Shown here: one piece after another, positions 36,043 to 47,885 of the stretch
How the letters are laid out: each line of letters begins with the position of its first letter
Position numbering within the stretch: position 1 is the first letter of the stretch
Origin: Myotis daubentonii
Taxonomy: Eukaryota; Chordata; Mammalia; Chiroptera; Vespertilionidae
DNA length: 64,000 nucleotides
Direction: 5' to 3'
Assembly: GCF_963259705.1 (NCBI RefSeq)
Contig: NC_081849.1
Coordinates: forward strand, 58,128,093-58,192,092
Program-made: the position numbers and the translations under genes
The notes under the pieces: generated by a model
Database searches by the model: none
What the model saw: only the letters and a program-made list of their open reading frames with translations
Told to the model about the DNA's origin: nothing

Positions 36043-36767
36043 ATTGACAGAGAAATATTAACTTTATCCATATTAATGTAAATTGACTTCGAATTCAATA
36101 GATCTTTTTATGTCATGTATTTCCAGATAAAGCTCTAATTTGCAAAAGTTTGTGCATTGTTAGATGAGCCATCCCACAGTGGAGCTTGAATCCTATCAAA
36201 ATAGCCCATCAGCTAAAATGAGACAGAAGTCTCACACACATGTGACTGCATGTAGATCAGCACGCTCCGCAGGCCAGCCCAGAATGCCCACCCTAGCCCC
36301 ATAATTCCCACTGACCATCCACACCCTGGACTGAGTTCTGTCCATATTCGGACACTTGGAACATGAACTATCCCCTTTCTTTCTACAGGCCATGGGTCAC
36401 TTACCCATAATAGGCATGGCTCTGCCTGTCCCTCTCTGAAGATGAACAAATGGCAGAGTCCCTATTGGCTGTACATAGAGTAATTCGTTGACAGAAGAGC
36501 CATGAATGCTGATACAGCTGACTGAGCTCCCCTCCTGGGATACTGTGGGCCTCACACTGCTAGGTCTGACTCTGAGGCCACCTGGACAAGCCTGCTATCA
36601 GCCAAAGGTGCTCTGCCTGGGGCTTCAGGCACCTTTTGACAAAGATAAATATTATTGCTATGAACACTCATGTACATGTTTTTTGTGCAAATGTATATTC
36701 TCTGGTTTGGTTTTTGTTTGCACAATCTTTTTGAAATACACTCACAAGTGTTCTTTCAAATAGAAAG
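36043..36767. other. Unique non-coding sequence
   Basis: No repeat or gene is recognised. Confidence 0.4.
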
Positions 36768-37006
36768 CTTTAACACAGTGGTTCTCAACCTTCCTAATGC
36801 CGCGACCCTTTAATACAGTTCCTCATGTTGTGGTGACCCCCAACTATAAAATTATTTTCGTTGCTACTTCATAACTTTAATTTTGCTACTGTAACCAATA
36901 TGTAATTATATATGTGTTTTCCGATGGTCTTAGGCGACCCCTGTGAAAGGGTCATTCGACCCCCAAAGAAGTCGCAACCCACAGGTTGAGAACCACTGCT
37001 TTAACA
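36768..37006 (+). mobile_element. SPIN hAT transposon, non-autonomous (copy 2)
   Basis: The element 36,776-36,998 is flanked by an exact 8 bp duplication, CTTTAACA, at 36,768-36,775 and 36,999-37,006. It has the SPIN termini CAGTGGTTCTCAACC / GGTTGAGAACCACTG. Its middle differs from the other two copies, with AAATTATTTTCGTTGCTACT in place of the GATTAATCAC segment, so it is another internal-deletion subtype. Confidence 0.96.
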
Positions 37007-37469
37007 GTTACTGTCCTGGGATTTATTTTGGTCCTATTGTGTCATGGCTGAGCATAAATTCTTCCTTATTCTTAAGCATCTCTAGAAACCTAATTTTCCA
37101 AAGGCAACAGGGTCCTGGCTTGAATGTGAAGATTTTCTACTCAGCATGCACAGGAGAAAGCATATTAATCTATTTCAAAAGAGTATTAGACTATGCATTA
37201 ATATTGGTTGGTCACTCAAAGCAACACTTACTTCCATTGAGCCAACTTGCAATCCTCTAACTGGGGAAAATGAATTAACCACACCCAAGCTCCCCTTCCT
37301 TAAATAGTTGTCTTAAGAAAAATCTAAGAAAGACGAATCACTTTAGTTCTGCTCTACAACATTCATTATGAAGGCCAGTTCTGTGCCAAAAGTAAGCTTA
37401 AAATCTATAACTCTCAAATAAAATCATTAATGAATGAGTAAATGTATATTTGACTAATCATAAGGGAAT
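37007..37469. other. Unique non-coding sequence
   Basis: No repeat or gene is recognised. Confidence 0.4.
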
Positions 37470-37675
37470 AACTCTTCAGCCCAGGTGGTGTGGTTCAGTG
37501 GTTGAGCATCAACCTATGAACCAGGAGGTCATGATGGATTCCTGGTCAGGACACATGTGTGGGTTGCGGGTTGGATCCCCAATAGGAGTTGTGCAGGAGG
37601 CAACTAACCAATAATTCTCTCTCATTATTTATGTTTCTATCTCTCTCTCTCCCTCTCCCTTCCTCTCTGAAATCA

Positions 37676-37744
<69 letters not shown>

Positions 37745-37755
37745 GAACTCTTCAG
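37470..37755 (+). mobile_element. VES SINE with (TA)n-expanded tail
   Basis: The SINE body is 37,480-37,745. The duplication AACTCTTCAG lies at 37,470-37,479 and 37,746-37,755. The AATCAATA tail has grown into a (TA)n array at about 37,682-37,742. Confidence 0.92.
37682..37742. repeat. (TA)n microsatellite
   Basis: An uninterrupted TA run of about 60 bases within the VES tail. Confidence 0.96.
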
Positions 37756-40152
37756 ACAGAAAAAGAACAACCCTTTCTGATATATTTTCTACAGAAAAAT
37801 GCCAATCAAAAACTGGAATATATATATATATCTACAGTAAGAGTCCCAGAAATGCAAAGTGTTTTAGGATCAATGGGTGTTATTTTCAAGATCAGTTTTG
37901 CTAATAATATTTTATTGCTCATAGGAATAGCAACAAATTGAACAAGGTGGTCAATACAAGCTTGAGGTCCTCTGCCTCCTGGACCAACACACTTTCTCAT
38001 GGAAGTGCCAGCACTCGTGTTTTACCCTACTCATTGGCAGGAGTTAAGAATCGATGAAACAAAATGGAAGACAATGAGAAAAGAGAAAAGAAGAAAATCA
38101 TAAGAAAAGAAGGTAAGTAGGCCTGATGTCAGGAGGTGTCCCCTGTCACAGAAGCATTCAGGCTCAGCTTGCTCTACTCTTGACCACGCCCGTAAGTTAT
38201 CTGGGGGCGCTGGACAGATCACTTCAGTTTCTATTGCCTCCGTTTCTTGGTATATAAGCTCGGGCCAGCATCACTCTCCCTTAACAAGTTCGAATAGCAT
38301 TTGAGGTAGAAAGTTGGAAAGGTTCAACCTGTGCCCGTAAAGTATATTTACAGCTCCCTTGAGCAGATTGGAGCTAAAAGTATCATTATTTTTTTGTAGT
38401 CAGAAAGTCAGAATCCATCCTCCATCAGGTTTTAAGCCTTTGAAAGAGCTCTTTGTTTTTCTGCCTAAGCTTTGGCCCACAGGGAAAAATATTCTGCCTT
38501 TCAAAAGGTTTCTTTCATAAACAGGTCATTCTTTTTAAGTGGGGTTCACTGACTATGTTTATTAACATGTAGTCACACTTAAGGAAGGTTTCATTTGGTT
38601 CTGGGAATAAAGCAATGTGGGCAGCCTGCCACCCCTTCGCCTAAAAAGAAATATTGTCTACAACAAGGCCCAAGGCATTCGGAGAGGCCAGCACTGTTGC
38701 AGGTTGCTGCTTGGGTCTTGCATCACGCAAACCAAGCTGGGCAAACAATGCCGGGTGTCCCCGAGGGCCCTCGGCCTAGCCGCAGCCAATGGGTGGAGCC
38801 TTTCTTAGTCACTGACATGATTTCACCGGAGAGAAATCTTCTGTCAATAAAAGGGAAGGTGAAGATGATGAACAGTAGAAATGTTAATTTAATAAGCTGT
38901 CTTTCTGGCTAGTAGTTAAATTTCCCCTCTGTTCTTAAAGTTAAACATCTCCATCTTTGATTCATATCATGACCGAGTCTGTTAACTCTCCCTCTTATTT
39001 TCCTCTGATCTTTGATCTCACATCTGACTGCTTGTCATAATTTGGGATTTTTTTTTTCTTCAAGAAACAGAAATCATTTCAATGAAGGGCATCTTTAGAA
39101 ATTTCTGGCCCTTAATAAATCTCATGGCAGGGGCATTCGTTAAATTCTGTACAAAGTTATCAGGTTAGAAGGTACCCCCAGAGCAGTCTTGATTGAAGAC
39201 AGTAAGGGTGTCTGGAAGAGGAAAGCCAATAACATTGACCTCCAGCACTGGGAGGAGCTGAGTGGAGGTCACAGCTGGGGAGGACTTCTCTCTCCTCTCC
39301 ACTGGGGCTTTGTCCCTGAGTGCTCACCGGTCACCAGCAAAGCCTAGTGCTTGAAGCAGATGCTCTGCCTTAATGTAAGGATGTGTACTGCCTGCCCTCT
39401 GTAGCTCCAACCCCTTTGAGTTTCATTCCAGAAGCATGAAATTCTGCCCTGCCATATGAGCTCAGAAACAGAGAGAAGATTTATTTGAGGCTGAGAAATT
39501 AAATCCTGACCACGATTGGATGCAACACCCTCCCAAGGCTGGATAGTAGGTACTATTCAGAAGTCCTGAGCATTAGAGATGATACTACCCACTTCCTCCA
39601 CTACCTACCATATGTACTATCATAGTTCTTAAAAGATCTAAACCCTGAAGTAAAGAAATGTCAACCAAGTTCAAACCCTTACTATGATAATAATGCAATG
39701 CATTATCAAACATAAAAAATTTTTCCCCAAAATTCTTTCTATTTGTTTGTGTGTCCCCATCTACTGGTGATCTAAGCATACGATCAGTCTGTCTACTGGG
39801 GATACTATCCCTGGCTCCGCCCACCTGCACATACCCACCCAATATCTTTCATTTGATTGGTATGGCTATTTGTACTCAAGTGTTTCCATTGGAACAATCA
39901 TTCTTGATGTGACTTTCTCTCTCTGACACAGCTCTGAAGAAGCAGGAGTAGATTTTTCTAACATTGTTAACATAGAGTCAGTGTATTCGTTTAATAATCA
40001 TTTCTTGAGCACCCATGATATTCCAAAAGGACACAGGAAGTCAACTACTTTACAAGGATAATTAATGCTAGGAGCAAAGTCACATGTGGACACAGTCTTG
40101 AGAGACTTAAGGTGTCTAAGACATTCATAGGCTGTCAGATATGTTCTCCTTC
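37756..40152. other. Unique non-coding sequence
   Basis: No repeats or genes are recognised. Overlapping 105- and 63-codon plus frames at 38,595-38,912 have no known domain. Confidence 0.4.
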
Positions 40153-40553
40153 AACTAGACAAACTCATTAGTCAACAGAGCCAAATATCAACAGTACACC
40201 GATTGAAATTTCTTTTGAGAGCCAAATTTTTTAAACTTAAACTATATAGGTAGGTACATTGTTATTAACTTAATTAGGGTACTCCTAAGATGGCCTTTGC
40301 TAAAAACGTCCTCAATCTAATTGAGGTACGTTCGCTGAGGTTGACCCCTTCCAACTCTCCCATCCACACTCGTCTTGTATACTTGTTTCGTCTATTTCCT
40401 TTCCGAAAACCGACTTCTGCGCATGGGCCACGAAGTTTCAATCGCACTGTACATGCGCACCCACACATGGTATTTTGTGGAAGAGCCACACTCGAGGGGA
40501 CAAAGAGCTGCATGTGGCTCGAGAGCCGCAGTTTGCCGACCACTGAACTGGAC
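40153..40553 (-). mobile_element. Non-autonomous hAT (family A, longer copy, one end missing)
   Basis: The right end has GAGAGCCGCAGTTTGCC and GACCACTG to 40,545, followed by AACTGGAC. AACTAGAC at 40,153-40,160 is the probable partner duplication (7 of 8). The sequence between, 40,161-40,545, matches the element at 40,843-41,052 read in reverse and has about 180 bp more internally. On the left the element begins at AAACTCATTAGTC, so about 11 bp of terminal repeat are missing. No transposase frame exists. Confidence 0.8.
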
Positions 40554-40834
40554 TATAAGCTCTATGTTAATAAGAATAGTGTTTTATTATGGATCACTAA
40601 GTAGTGTTGTGCATATGTAATCCACACAGCTATTAGCAACAGCCCTAGAAATGATTCTCAATACATACCATTGAGTGAATAAATAAAATGAAGTGCTGGA
40701 GAATCTAACATTTAATCTTAATCCTTCATCATAGAATATCATTGAACCAACCCGAAATTCTGAACCAGTCATATGTAAATTTCAACTGAAGCTTATGAAG
40801 CGTGCTTGTTCACCAGGTGCAGCACTGGGAGATA
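40554..40834. other. Unique non-coding sequence between two hAT copies
   Basis: About 280 bp with no recognised repeat. Confidence 0.4.
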
Positions 40835-41060
40835 GAGTAGGACAGTGGTTGGCAAACTGCGGCTCTTGAGCCACATGCGGCTCTTTAGCCCCTTGAGTGT
40901 GGCTCTTCCTAAGCCTTAGGAGTACCCTAATTAAGTGAATTACAATGTAGCTACCTATATAGTTTAAGTTTAAAAAATTTGGCTCTCAAAAGAATTTTCA
41001 ATCGTTGTACTGTTGATATTTGGCTGTTGACTAATGAGTTTGCCAACCACTGGAGTAGGA
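40835..41060 (+). mobile_element. Non-autonomous hAT (family A, short copy)
   Basis: The 210 bp element 40,843-41,052 starts CAGTGGTTGGCAAACTG and ends GAGTTTGCCAACCACTG, a near-perfect inverted repeat. The exact 8 bp duplication GAGTAGGA lies at 40,835-40,842 and 41,053-41,060. Compared with the copy at 40,153-40,553 it lacks an internal block after GTGTGGCTCTTCC. Confidence 0.95.
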
Positions 41061-42469
41061 GAATGGGGGAAGGCAAACAAATATGGTTCATTTGGAGAAA
41101 AGATGATGTAATTGTGTCAAAGATGATGTGACTATGTCAACTGCTTATTTTAAAACCACATTCAGCTCCAAGTGAGGTACAGACTTGCAGAATGCCCCGT
41201 TCACTAGTTCCTTCTTAACTCTCCTACCTTCTTAGATCTTCTTTCTTTAAAAAAAAAAAAATCAGTGTTTTCATGGGGAGCAGGGATAAGGTTCAAGTAA
41301 TAGAGATTAAGAATGAGAACCTAAAAAATCAATGAAGGATTAACAACAACAACCACAAAAATGAGATTCAAATTTGATGGGTCAGAGAATCTCCATGTTC
41401 CATGCTCCTAGCACTGCCAATCTGTCAGGCTGATAGAAGTGTTATGTAAGCTGCCTTGAGGAACCTCATCCTGCCATATCGTGTCACAAAAGTGGGGCTG
41501 GACCCAGGCACGAGAGACAGGGATCCGGAATCACATGCTTTGAGAATTCCCACAGTTCTCTGGACCTCTGGTTTCTCAACCATAAAAGGAGGAGCCCCAC
41601 CTCCCAAAGAATCTGACCATCTACATGGATTTTCTTGCTTTCATCCATATGGTCAAATCCGTACTGTCATTACTGAGGAAAAAACCATACCTGATGTTAT
41701 TTAATTACATTCATATGATGAAACAGGTGAAGGTTTTCCAAACCTAAGAAACATGAAATAATTTGGGGGTTGGAAAGGTGGGATGTGGGGGACCCTGATT
41801 ATTACAGCACTGGAAATGTTCTTTCAGGATGAAACAATATCAGGGGCCCTGTGAACTGTGGTAGAAATCTGGTAAAAACAGGTGGTTTGCAAAATGCAAG
41901 TTCCAATTAGGCTACAGTTGATTGCCGACAGCCAGGCAGCAGTTGCACTCAAGGGACCTTTTCTGGACATCGTTTCTCAAGTTTCCTCACAAGAGGGCAG
42001 TGCTGCTTCACAGTTGTAGCCTTTGAGAGGGCGGCAGGGGAAAGCAGGCTGTGCGCCCCAACTGTTTAGCCCAGCAGGGGTACAACCGAAGAACTTTGTT
42101 TTGTAGCAAAGGTTACCTTTGGTCTTCTCAGAAGTTGACTGCGTGATCCAGACAGAATAGCCACAAATTCTCTTGCTTCAACCCTGGAAATGAAGGAATT
42201 GAAAGAGGATCATGTGGTTGGGGACAGGAACATTGGATTAATGAAATCCTTTTTGGTGATCTAATGTACTTTCTCGGCACTTTTGGGGATGGTAAAAATT
42301 CATAAGAGACATGTAAGAGCTTAGTACAGGGTCTGTGACATGGTCCTATCCTCAGGGGATACAAGGACATATTTTACGGAAGTATGTCTTACAGAAGCAA
42401 TTAAAACCTGATAGCATTCGGACTTTGTGGACAAATGCAAACACACTAATCAAACCTCAGAATTACTAT
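41061..42469. other. Unique non-coding sequence
   Basis: An imperfect 20 bp tandem pair (AGATGATGT-type units) lies at about 41,100-41,140, and an A run at about 41,249-41,261. Another CTCF-like motif occurs at 41,987-42,000. No gene is recognised. Confidence 0.4.
41987..42000 (+). promoter_or_regulatory. CTCF-like motif
   Basis: TCACAAGAGGGCAG fits the CTCF core except for the first base. Plus orientation, in unique sequence. Confidence 0.4.
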
Positions 42470-43020
42470 GACTGAAGTCTGAAGAATGAGATATCTCCTC
42501 ACACCTCTACGAATGTCAATCATCAATACATCAACAATAAGTGTTGGTGAGAAAATGGCACTCTTGTGAACTGCTGGAGGCAATGCATATTGGGCAGCTA
42601 CTGTGGAAAACAGTATGGAGTTTCCTCAAAAAATTAAAAATTAAACTGCCTTTGACCCAGTGATTCCATTTCTGGGAATATATCTGAAGAAATCTGAAAC
42701 ACTAATTAAAAGAATATATGCACCCCTATGTTAATTTCCCCATTATTTACAATAGCCAAGATCTGGAAGCAGCCCAAGTGCCCATCAATAGATGAGTGGA
42801 ACAAAGCTGTGGTACATCTACACAATGGAATACTACTCGGCCGTGAAAAAGAAGGAAGTCTTATCTTTTGCAATGAATGAATGGACCTGGAGAGTATTGT
42901 GAAAAGTGAAATAAGCCATGTAGAGTGAATTAGTAGTTTCAAGGGCTGGTAGAGGGGTGAGTTGGGAGTGATTGCTAATGGGCAGGGGGTGAATTGGTCA
43001 GTGATAGACTAGAAAACTCC
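42470..43020 (+). mobile_element. Old LINE-1 ORF2 C-terminal fragment (plus)
   Basis: GAAAACAGTATGGAGTTTCC, TTGACCCAGTGATTCCATTT, TTTACAATAGCCAAGATCTG and CATCTACACAATGGAATACT follow the ORF2 3' region. Past 42,920 it turns into a 3'-UTR-like stretch with GGGCTGGTAGAGGGG. Frames are broken. Confidence 0.85.
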
Positions 43021-43636
43021 CACAGCAGAAAGGACTGCTGGGTGATGGTCAGTCAGGAGGCATCTTCTTTCCTGTCTCAAGCTGGAGAGATTCATGCAAT
43101 GTCCACCTGCTCAGCATTTGGAACCTGCAATTGTGCCAAAGGTCTTAGCTGAGCGCATTGAGTCCCTCTTTCCTGCATTTCACTTACTGACAACCTTGCA
43201 AAGTAACAGTGATCCACAGGAACAGGCCGTGCAGATGAAATGCAGCCGATGTTGGCTTCCTAATGAAAACCAAAACGTGTGTCTGCATTTCAACATCTCC
43301 AAGCTCTGCAAACCAGACCTCCTGTCCTTCCTGATTAGAGAGGTTGCTGACCTGGTTGAAAGGGGAGCTGGGAAGCAAATTAGAAGATGACGCAAGGTCA
43401 GGTAAGAACAGGAAAGAAAGGAGACTAAAGCAAGCTAGGATCCCTCTCTTCGTCACTATCCACTTGAATTTGCAATGCATATTTTTTATTAAAGTATAAC
43501 AGGCTTGATGAATTGTCTCAAATCAAATACACCCCCATGACCGCATCTTGATCCAGCACCCTGAAGGCCTCTACCATGCTTCATCCCAGCCCTTGGTTCT
43601 GCGAGGGCAACCACAATTCTGGTTTCTACCTGGTTC
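43021..43636. other. Unique or unclassified sequence
   Basis: The opposing 98-codon frames (43,094-43,390 plus; 43,184-43,480 minus) carry no known domain. The AT-rich TTTTTTATTAAAGTATAAC piece at about 43,482-43,500 may belong to an old L1. Confidence 0.35.
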
Positions 43637-43676
43637 CTGGGTCAAAGCTCAACCACCAAGCCACACCAGCCAGGCC
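43637..43676 (-). mobile_element. VES SINE head fragment (minus)
   Basis: GCTCAACCACCAAGCCACAC followed by CAGCCAGGCC is the reverse of the first roughly 35 bp of a VES. The rest is missing. Confidence 0.6.
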
Positions 43677-43739
43677 TATTTCTCTCTTTAATGCTGTTAG
43701 AATATGTAGCAATATTCTTTCTTCAGTCAAGATACTGGT

Positions 43740-44025
43740 GAATTTTGCCCAGTTCTCTCTTCTATTCATGACCAGTCCTACTAAGTTTACCAATTTTGCT
43801 ATTTAAAACAAAACAAAAAACACGTTTGGCTTCGTTGATTTTCTCTATTATACATTGATTTTCAATGTCATTAATTATTGCCCTTTAATATTATTTTATT
43901 CTCCTTTTTTAAATGTGGTGCCTTTCCTAAAAGACATTCATTTGGAGATTAATGCCTTGATCATTGATTTGTAACCTTTCTTCTTTCTAACATTAATTTT
44001 TCTAAATAAAATTACGTTTTTCATC
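43740..44025 (-). mobile_element. Old LINE-1 ORF2 fragment (minus)
   Basis: The plus strand reads as the reverse complement of the L1 reverse-transcriptase region: TTTGGCTTCGTTGATTTTCTC, ATTGATTTTCAATGTCATTA and CATTGATTTGTAACCTTTC. Diverged. Confidence 0.65.
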
Positions 44026-44639
44026 TTTAAACCCATCCTTCTGTACTCTATACTCTGTGATGCTGGGACTTCACTATGCAAACCACGTTTTCGCCTCCCC
44101 CAGGGGGTTACACTGTGCAAAGAGGGGGTGCTGGAGGGAGACAGCCAGGCTGGAGGAGGGAGAAGGGAGTGTCTCGTTCCTGTCCCCTTCCTGTCCCCTT
44201 CCTGTCCTGGCAGCATCGCCCCAGCAACAGCCTTGCCTCCCAGCAGCACCTGTTGGTCCTAGTCAACTTCTTCCCAGACCTTCAGTCCGGGTCATCATTC
44301 CTCAGCTCGTCCGCATCCACAGAGTATCTCTTCCCACTTCTTGGTCTAAAGCCCCGGTTTCTTCCCTTTGTTCCCTCCGCCCTGGGAAGGAAGCTGCTTC
44401 CTGCACGTCCCAGCTGTGCGTTATCGAAGTGTCCGTGCTGGCTTTGTCTTGCTTAACTAATCCTTTCAATTAGTTTCCTCCTGCTGCAGTAATTGCTTTG
44501 GTTTCTGCTTTCTGACTGGACTCTGATGGCAGTTGTCTCAAAGGCATGTGAAACAAAGAAGTGAAACATATTTAAAAATAGACTGAAGATCTCATTTTCA
44601 CATCCCTCCCAAATTACTTTTTTTCCCTCTAGTCTTATT
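44026..44639. other. Unique sequence with a short tandem repeat
   Basis: About three copies of an 11 bp unit (TTCCTGTCCCC) lie at about 44,178-44,210. The 138- and 126-codon frames across the region have no recognisable domain and overlap each other. Confidence 0.4.
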
Positions 44640-45110
44640 TCTGTTGGGAAGCAACCAAGCCAGAAATCTAAGAGTGCTTTCTAAAGTGTTCCTTCTCCCT
44701 GAACCTCTCTAGCTCATCTCTTATGAAATTCCATTGATTCTGCTTCTCCTACATTTCCCTGGAACCTCTTCTCTCCATTCTATTTTGCTACCACTTTAAT
44801 TCAACCTCACGTCATTTCTCACCAGGCCTATTGAATTAGTCTCTTGGCCTTGGGCCTTGTTACACACAAAGCCCTATCTCGCGACCAAAATCATCTTCTA
44901 TAAAGGCAGCTGCTCTGTTTAAACACACGTCAGGGCTCCCTATTGCTCCGGATAAAGCCCAAATGCCTCAGTAACATCTAGTCCTGAGCTGCTCTTTGTC
45001 CACCCCCTGCCTTCATTTGTTACCAACGCCCCCATCTTCAGCAGCACAGCCTCCCCCTAAACGCTGCTCCCAGGGTGCCTGCCTCACTGGGCTGTGAATC
45101 TTCATTTTAA
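44640..45110 (+). mobile_element. L2-like LINE fragment
   Basis: CTTTCTAAAGTGTTCC, ACGTCAGGGCTCCCTATTGC, GGATAAAGCCCAAATGCCTC and CTAGTCCTGAGCTGCTC resemble the L2 ORF2 3' region. Old and diverged. Confidence 0.6.
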
Positions 45111-45317
45111 GATGAAGAACTATGGCTTATCCATCCTCCCACACACAACTTGGAAATCAGGGCGTTCGATAAGCTTCCATGAAGTGAGAAAGCGACATTT
45201 TCCATGTTTCTATACAGTTTTCAAGTTTATAGTTTTGAATGACTATGATATCTCACTAAATTAAGTGCCATCATTTGATAAAGTAATTCTCATTTTTTAA
45301 AATATTTAACTAAACCT

Positions 45318-45640
45318 GTTGTGGTGGCTAATTTTATGTATCAACTTGGCTAGGCCATGGTTCCCAGATACTTGGTCAAATATTATTATAGATAACTCTC
45401 TTAAAGTATTCCAGATGAGATTAACATTTAACTCAGTAGACTTTGAGTAAAGCATATTATCTCCACGTATACGTGGGCCTCATCCAATCAGTTGAAGCCT
45501 TAATATAGAAAGACCAATCTCCTAAGAAAAAAAGGGAATTCTGCCAGCAGACTACTTTTGGGCTCAAATTGCAACTCCTCTCTCTCTCTCTCCCACCCCC
45601 TCCCTCCCTCCCTGTTGGTTCTATTTCTCTAGAGAATTTT
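45318..45640 (+). mobile_element. MaLR-like LTR split by an L1 (left part)
   Basis: TGTGGTGGCTAATTTTATG, TATCAACTTGGCTAGGCC, ATTAACATTTAACTCAGTAG, CCTCATCCAATCAGTTGAAG and GTTGGTTCTATTTCTCTAGAG match an ancient mammalian LTR. The final GAATTTTGACTAATACA lies beyond the L1 at 47,886-47,912. The family name is not certain. Confidence 0.65.
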
Positions 45641-46007
45641 TTTTAATATATTTTTTATTGATTAAGATATTACATATGTGTCCGTGTCCCCACGTTACTC
45701 TCTACCCGCCCCCCCGCCCCCCGCTCATGCCCTCACCCCCCCGTTGTCCGTGTCCATTGGTTAGGCCTATATGCTTGCATATAAGTCCTTTGGTTGATCT
45801 TTCCCCCTTACCCCTACCCTCCCCTACCTTCCCTCCAAGGCCCGACAATCCAATCAATGCCTCTCCGTCTCTGGATCAGCCCTTGTTCATCAGTTTATGT
45901 TGTTCATTATATTCCACAAATGAGTGAGAACATGTGGTATTTATCCGCTCTCCAGTTCCATCCATGCTGTGGCAAATGGTAAGAGTTCCTTTTTCTTCTT
46001 CCTCTTC

Positions 46008-46876
46008 TTAAAGAATACCTTTCAGCATTTCATATAATGCTGGTTTGGTGGTGATGAACTCCTTTAGCTTTTTCTTATCCGTGAAGCTCTTTATCTGACC
46101 TTCTATTCTGAATGATAGCTTTGCTGGATAAAGTAATCTTGGTTGCAGGTTCTTGCTATTCATCACTTTGAATATTTCTTGCCACTCTCTTCTGGCCTGC
46201 ATGGTTTCTGTTGAGAAATCAGCTGACAGTCGTATGGGTACTCCCTTGTAGGTAACTGACTGTCTTTCTCTTGCTGCTTTTAAGATTCTCTCTTTGTCTT
46301 TTGCTCTTGGCATTTTAATTATGATGTGTCTTGGTGTGGTCCTCTTTGGATTCCTTTTGTGTGGGGTTCTCTGCACTTCCTGGACTTGTAAGTCCATTTC
46401 TTTCACCAGGTGGGGGAAGTTTTCTGTCATTATTTCTTCAAAAAGGTTTTCAATATTTTGCCCTCTCTCTCCTTCTGGTACCCCTATAATTCTGATGTTG
46501 GTACGCTTGAAGTTGTCCCAGAGGTTCCTTACACTATCTTCATATTTTTGGAATCTCTTTTTTCTTTTTTCTTTTTCGGTTGGGTATTTTTTGTTTCTTT
46601 GTATTTCAAATCTTTGACTTGATTCTTGGGATCCTCTTGTCTGCTGTTGGATCTCTGTAAATTATTCTTTATTTCAGTCAGTGTATGCTTAATTTCTAGT
46701 TGGTCCTTTTTCATGTCCTCCATGGTCTCACTATACTTATTGAGGGATTCATTAAATTTATCGGCGGTTTCCATAAAATTCTTGAAAAACCTTATAAACG
46801 TGGCCTTGAACTCTATATCCAGTCGTTTGCTTTCCTCCATTTCTGCCATTTGTGACCTGTTTCTTTGTCTCCGCAT
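46008..46876 (-). pseudogene. LINE-1 ORF1 (ORF1p), one frameshift
   Basis: The natural start is at 46,876 (MRRQRNRSQMAEMEE). The first 115 codons, to 46,529, give the basic N-terminus and coiled coil. A single frame change in the A run near 46,532-46,542 ends that frame; the continuing frame runs to 46,008. It carries the RNA-recognition segment (IRIIGVPEGE), the VPIRLSADFSTETMQARREW block and the C-terminal domain ending ALYEMLKGIL. ORF1p binds L1 RNA as a trimer. Apart from the shift it is nearly intact, so the copy is young. As it stands it would give only a truncated protein. Confidence 0.92.
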
Positions 46877-47885
46877 TTTGGCTGCTTCCCTGTGTTGATA
46901 GAGTGGCCCTGCGCGCCAGGTGTCCTGTAGGGCCCAGTGGCTCAGCCTCCCCAGTTACCTGAGGTGGACACTCTTGGTGCACTCTTGGTGCCTTGGTTGT
47001 TGTAGGATCACTGGGAGGAATTGACCTCCAGGCCAATTGGCTGTGAGAATCAGCTGTGTCTGAAGTAGAACTTCTGTGCCGAAGACACCCTTCTGGGGCA
47101 AGACTTGCTTCAGTGGGGCTTTGGTGCTCACTGAGTCTGCTACCTGAGTGTGTCCCTTATGGATCTGAGGAGTTGCAATCTGGATGGTCCCCCTCTGACC
47201 ACTGGGTGCAGTGGCTCCTGGATCTAAGGAGGTGCTAATTCAGCCTCTGCCTGAGGCCACACAGCAGGAGCCACGAAGAGGCTCAGCTGTGAAGCAATGC
47301 AAGCAGCTGCGGGGCCTTGGGCCTTCTCTTGGAAGTTCCGGGTCTGCCTGGCTCGGCTGCAGTTAGGTACATTCACATGCAAAAGCCTCTGCCGCAGCCT
47401 GGGTGGGGCGTGGTCTCAGGGAATCAAAGGGCTGAGCAAGCAGCTATGGCTGATTCTCCGCCCAGCCCTAAGGAGTCCCGCGTCTCAGTGACCCGATAAT
47501 TGCTGCAAGCACCTCTGAGGGAAAGCCGCCCTCAAGTTCGCCCGCTGCCCGACCGTCCAGCTTCTTCCCGTATGAGTCCTGGGTCCCCAGAGACTTCCCA
47601 GAACCGGAGTTCAGAGCAGTCGGGAGCTTGTGATTCAAAAAGACAGCCGTGTCCTCAGGTGCCACCCCCTTTCCGCGCGCATGGGCCGCCGTACCTCTGC
47701 ACTTCACCTCCGCAGCTCCTCTGGCTCTCAGTGTGCTTTTCTTTCCTTCTAGTTGTAGAATTTACACTCAGCCAGCCTTCCTGTTGTTCTGGATGATGTC
47801 CGCTCTGTCCTTTGCGGTATTTTTCAATTGTTGTGGGAGGCGGCAATTTCCCGGTGTTTATCTATGCCGCCATCTTAGTTTCTCA
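46877..47885 (-). promoter_or_regulatory. LINE-1 5' UTR (internal promoter region)
   Basis: About 1 kb of CpG-containing sequence between the 5' end at 47,885 and the ORF1 start is homologous to 21,657-23,260. In L1 elements this region carries the internal RNA polymerase II promoter. The start AAGATGGCGGC resembles a YY1 site (AAGATGGCGGC core), which in human L1 sets the start of transcription. Confidence 0.75.

Noticed and set aside
43094..43480. Opposing 98-codon frames
   Set aside because: No domain, no homology I can recall, overlapping on opposite strands beside old L1 sequence.
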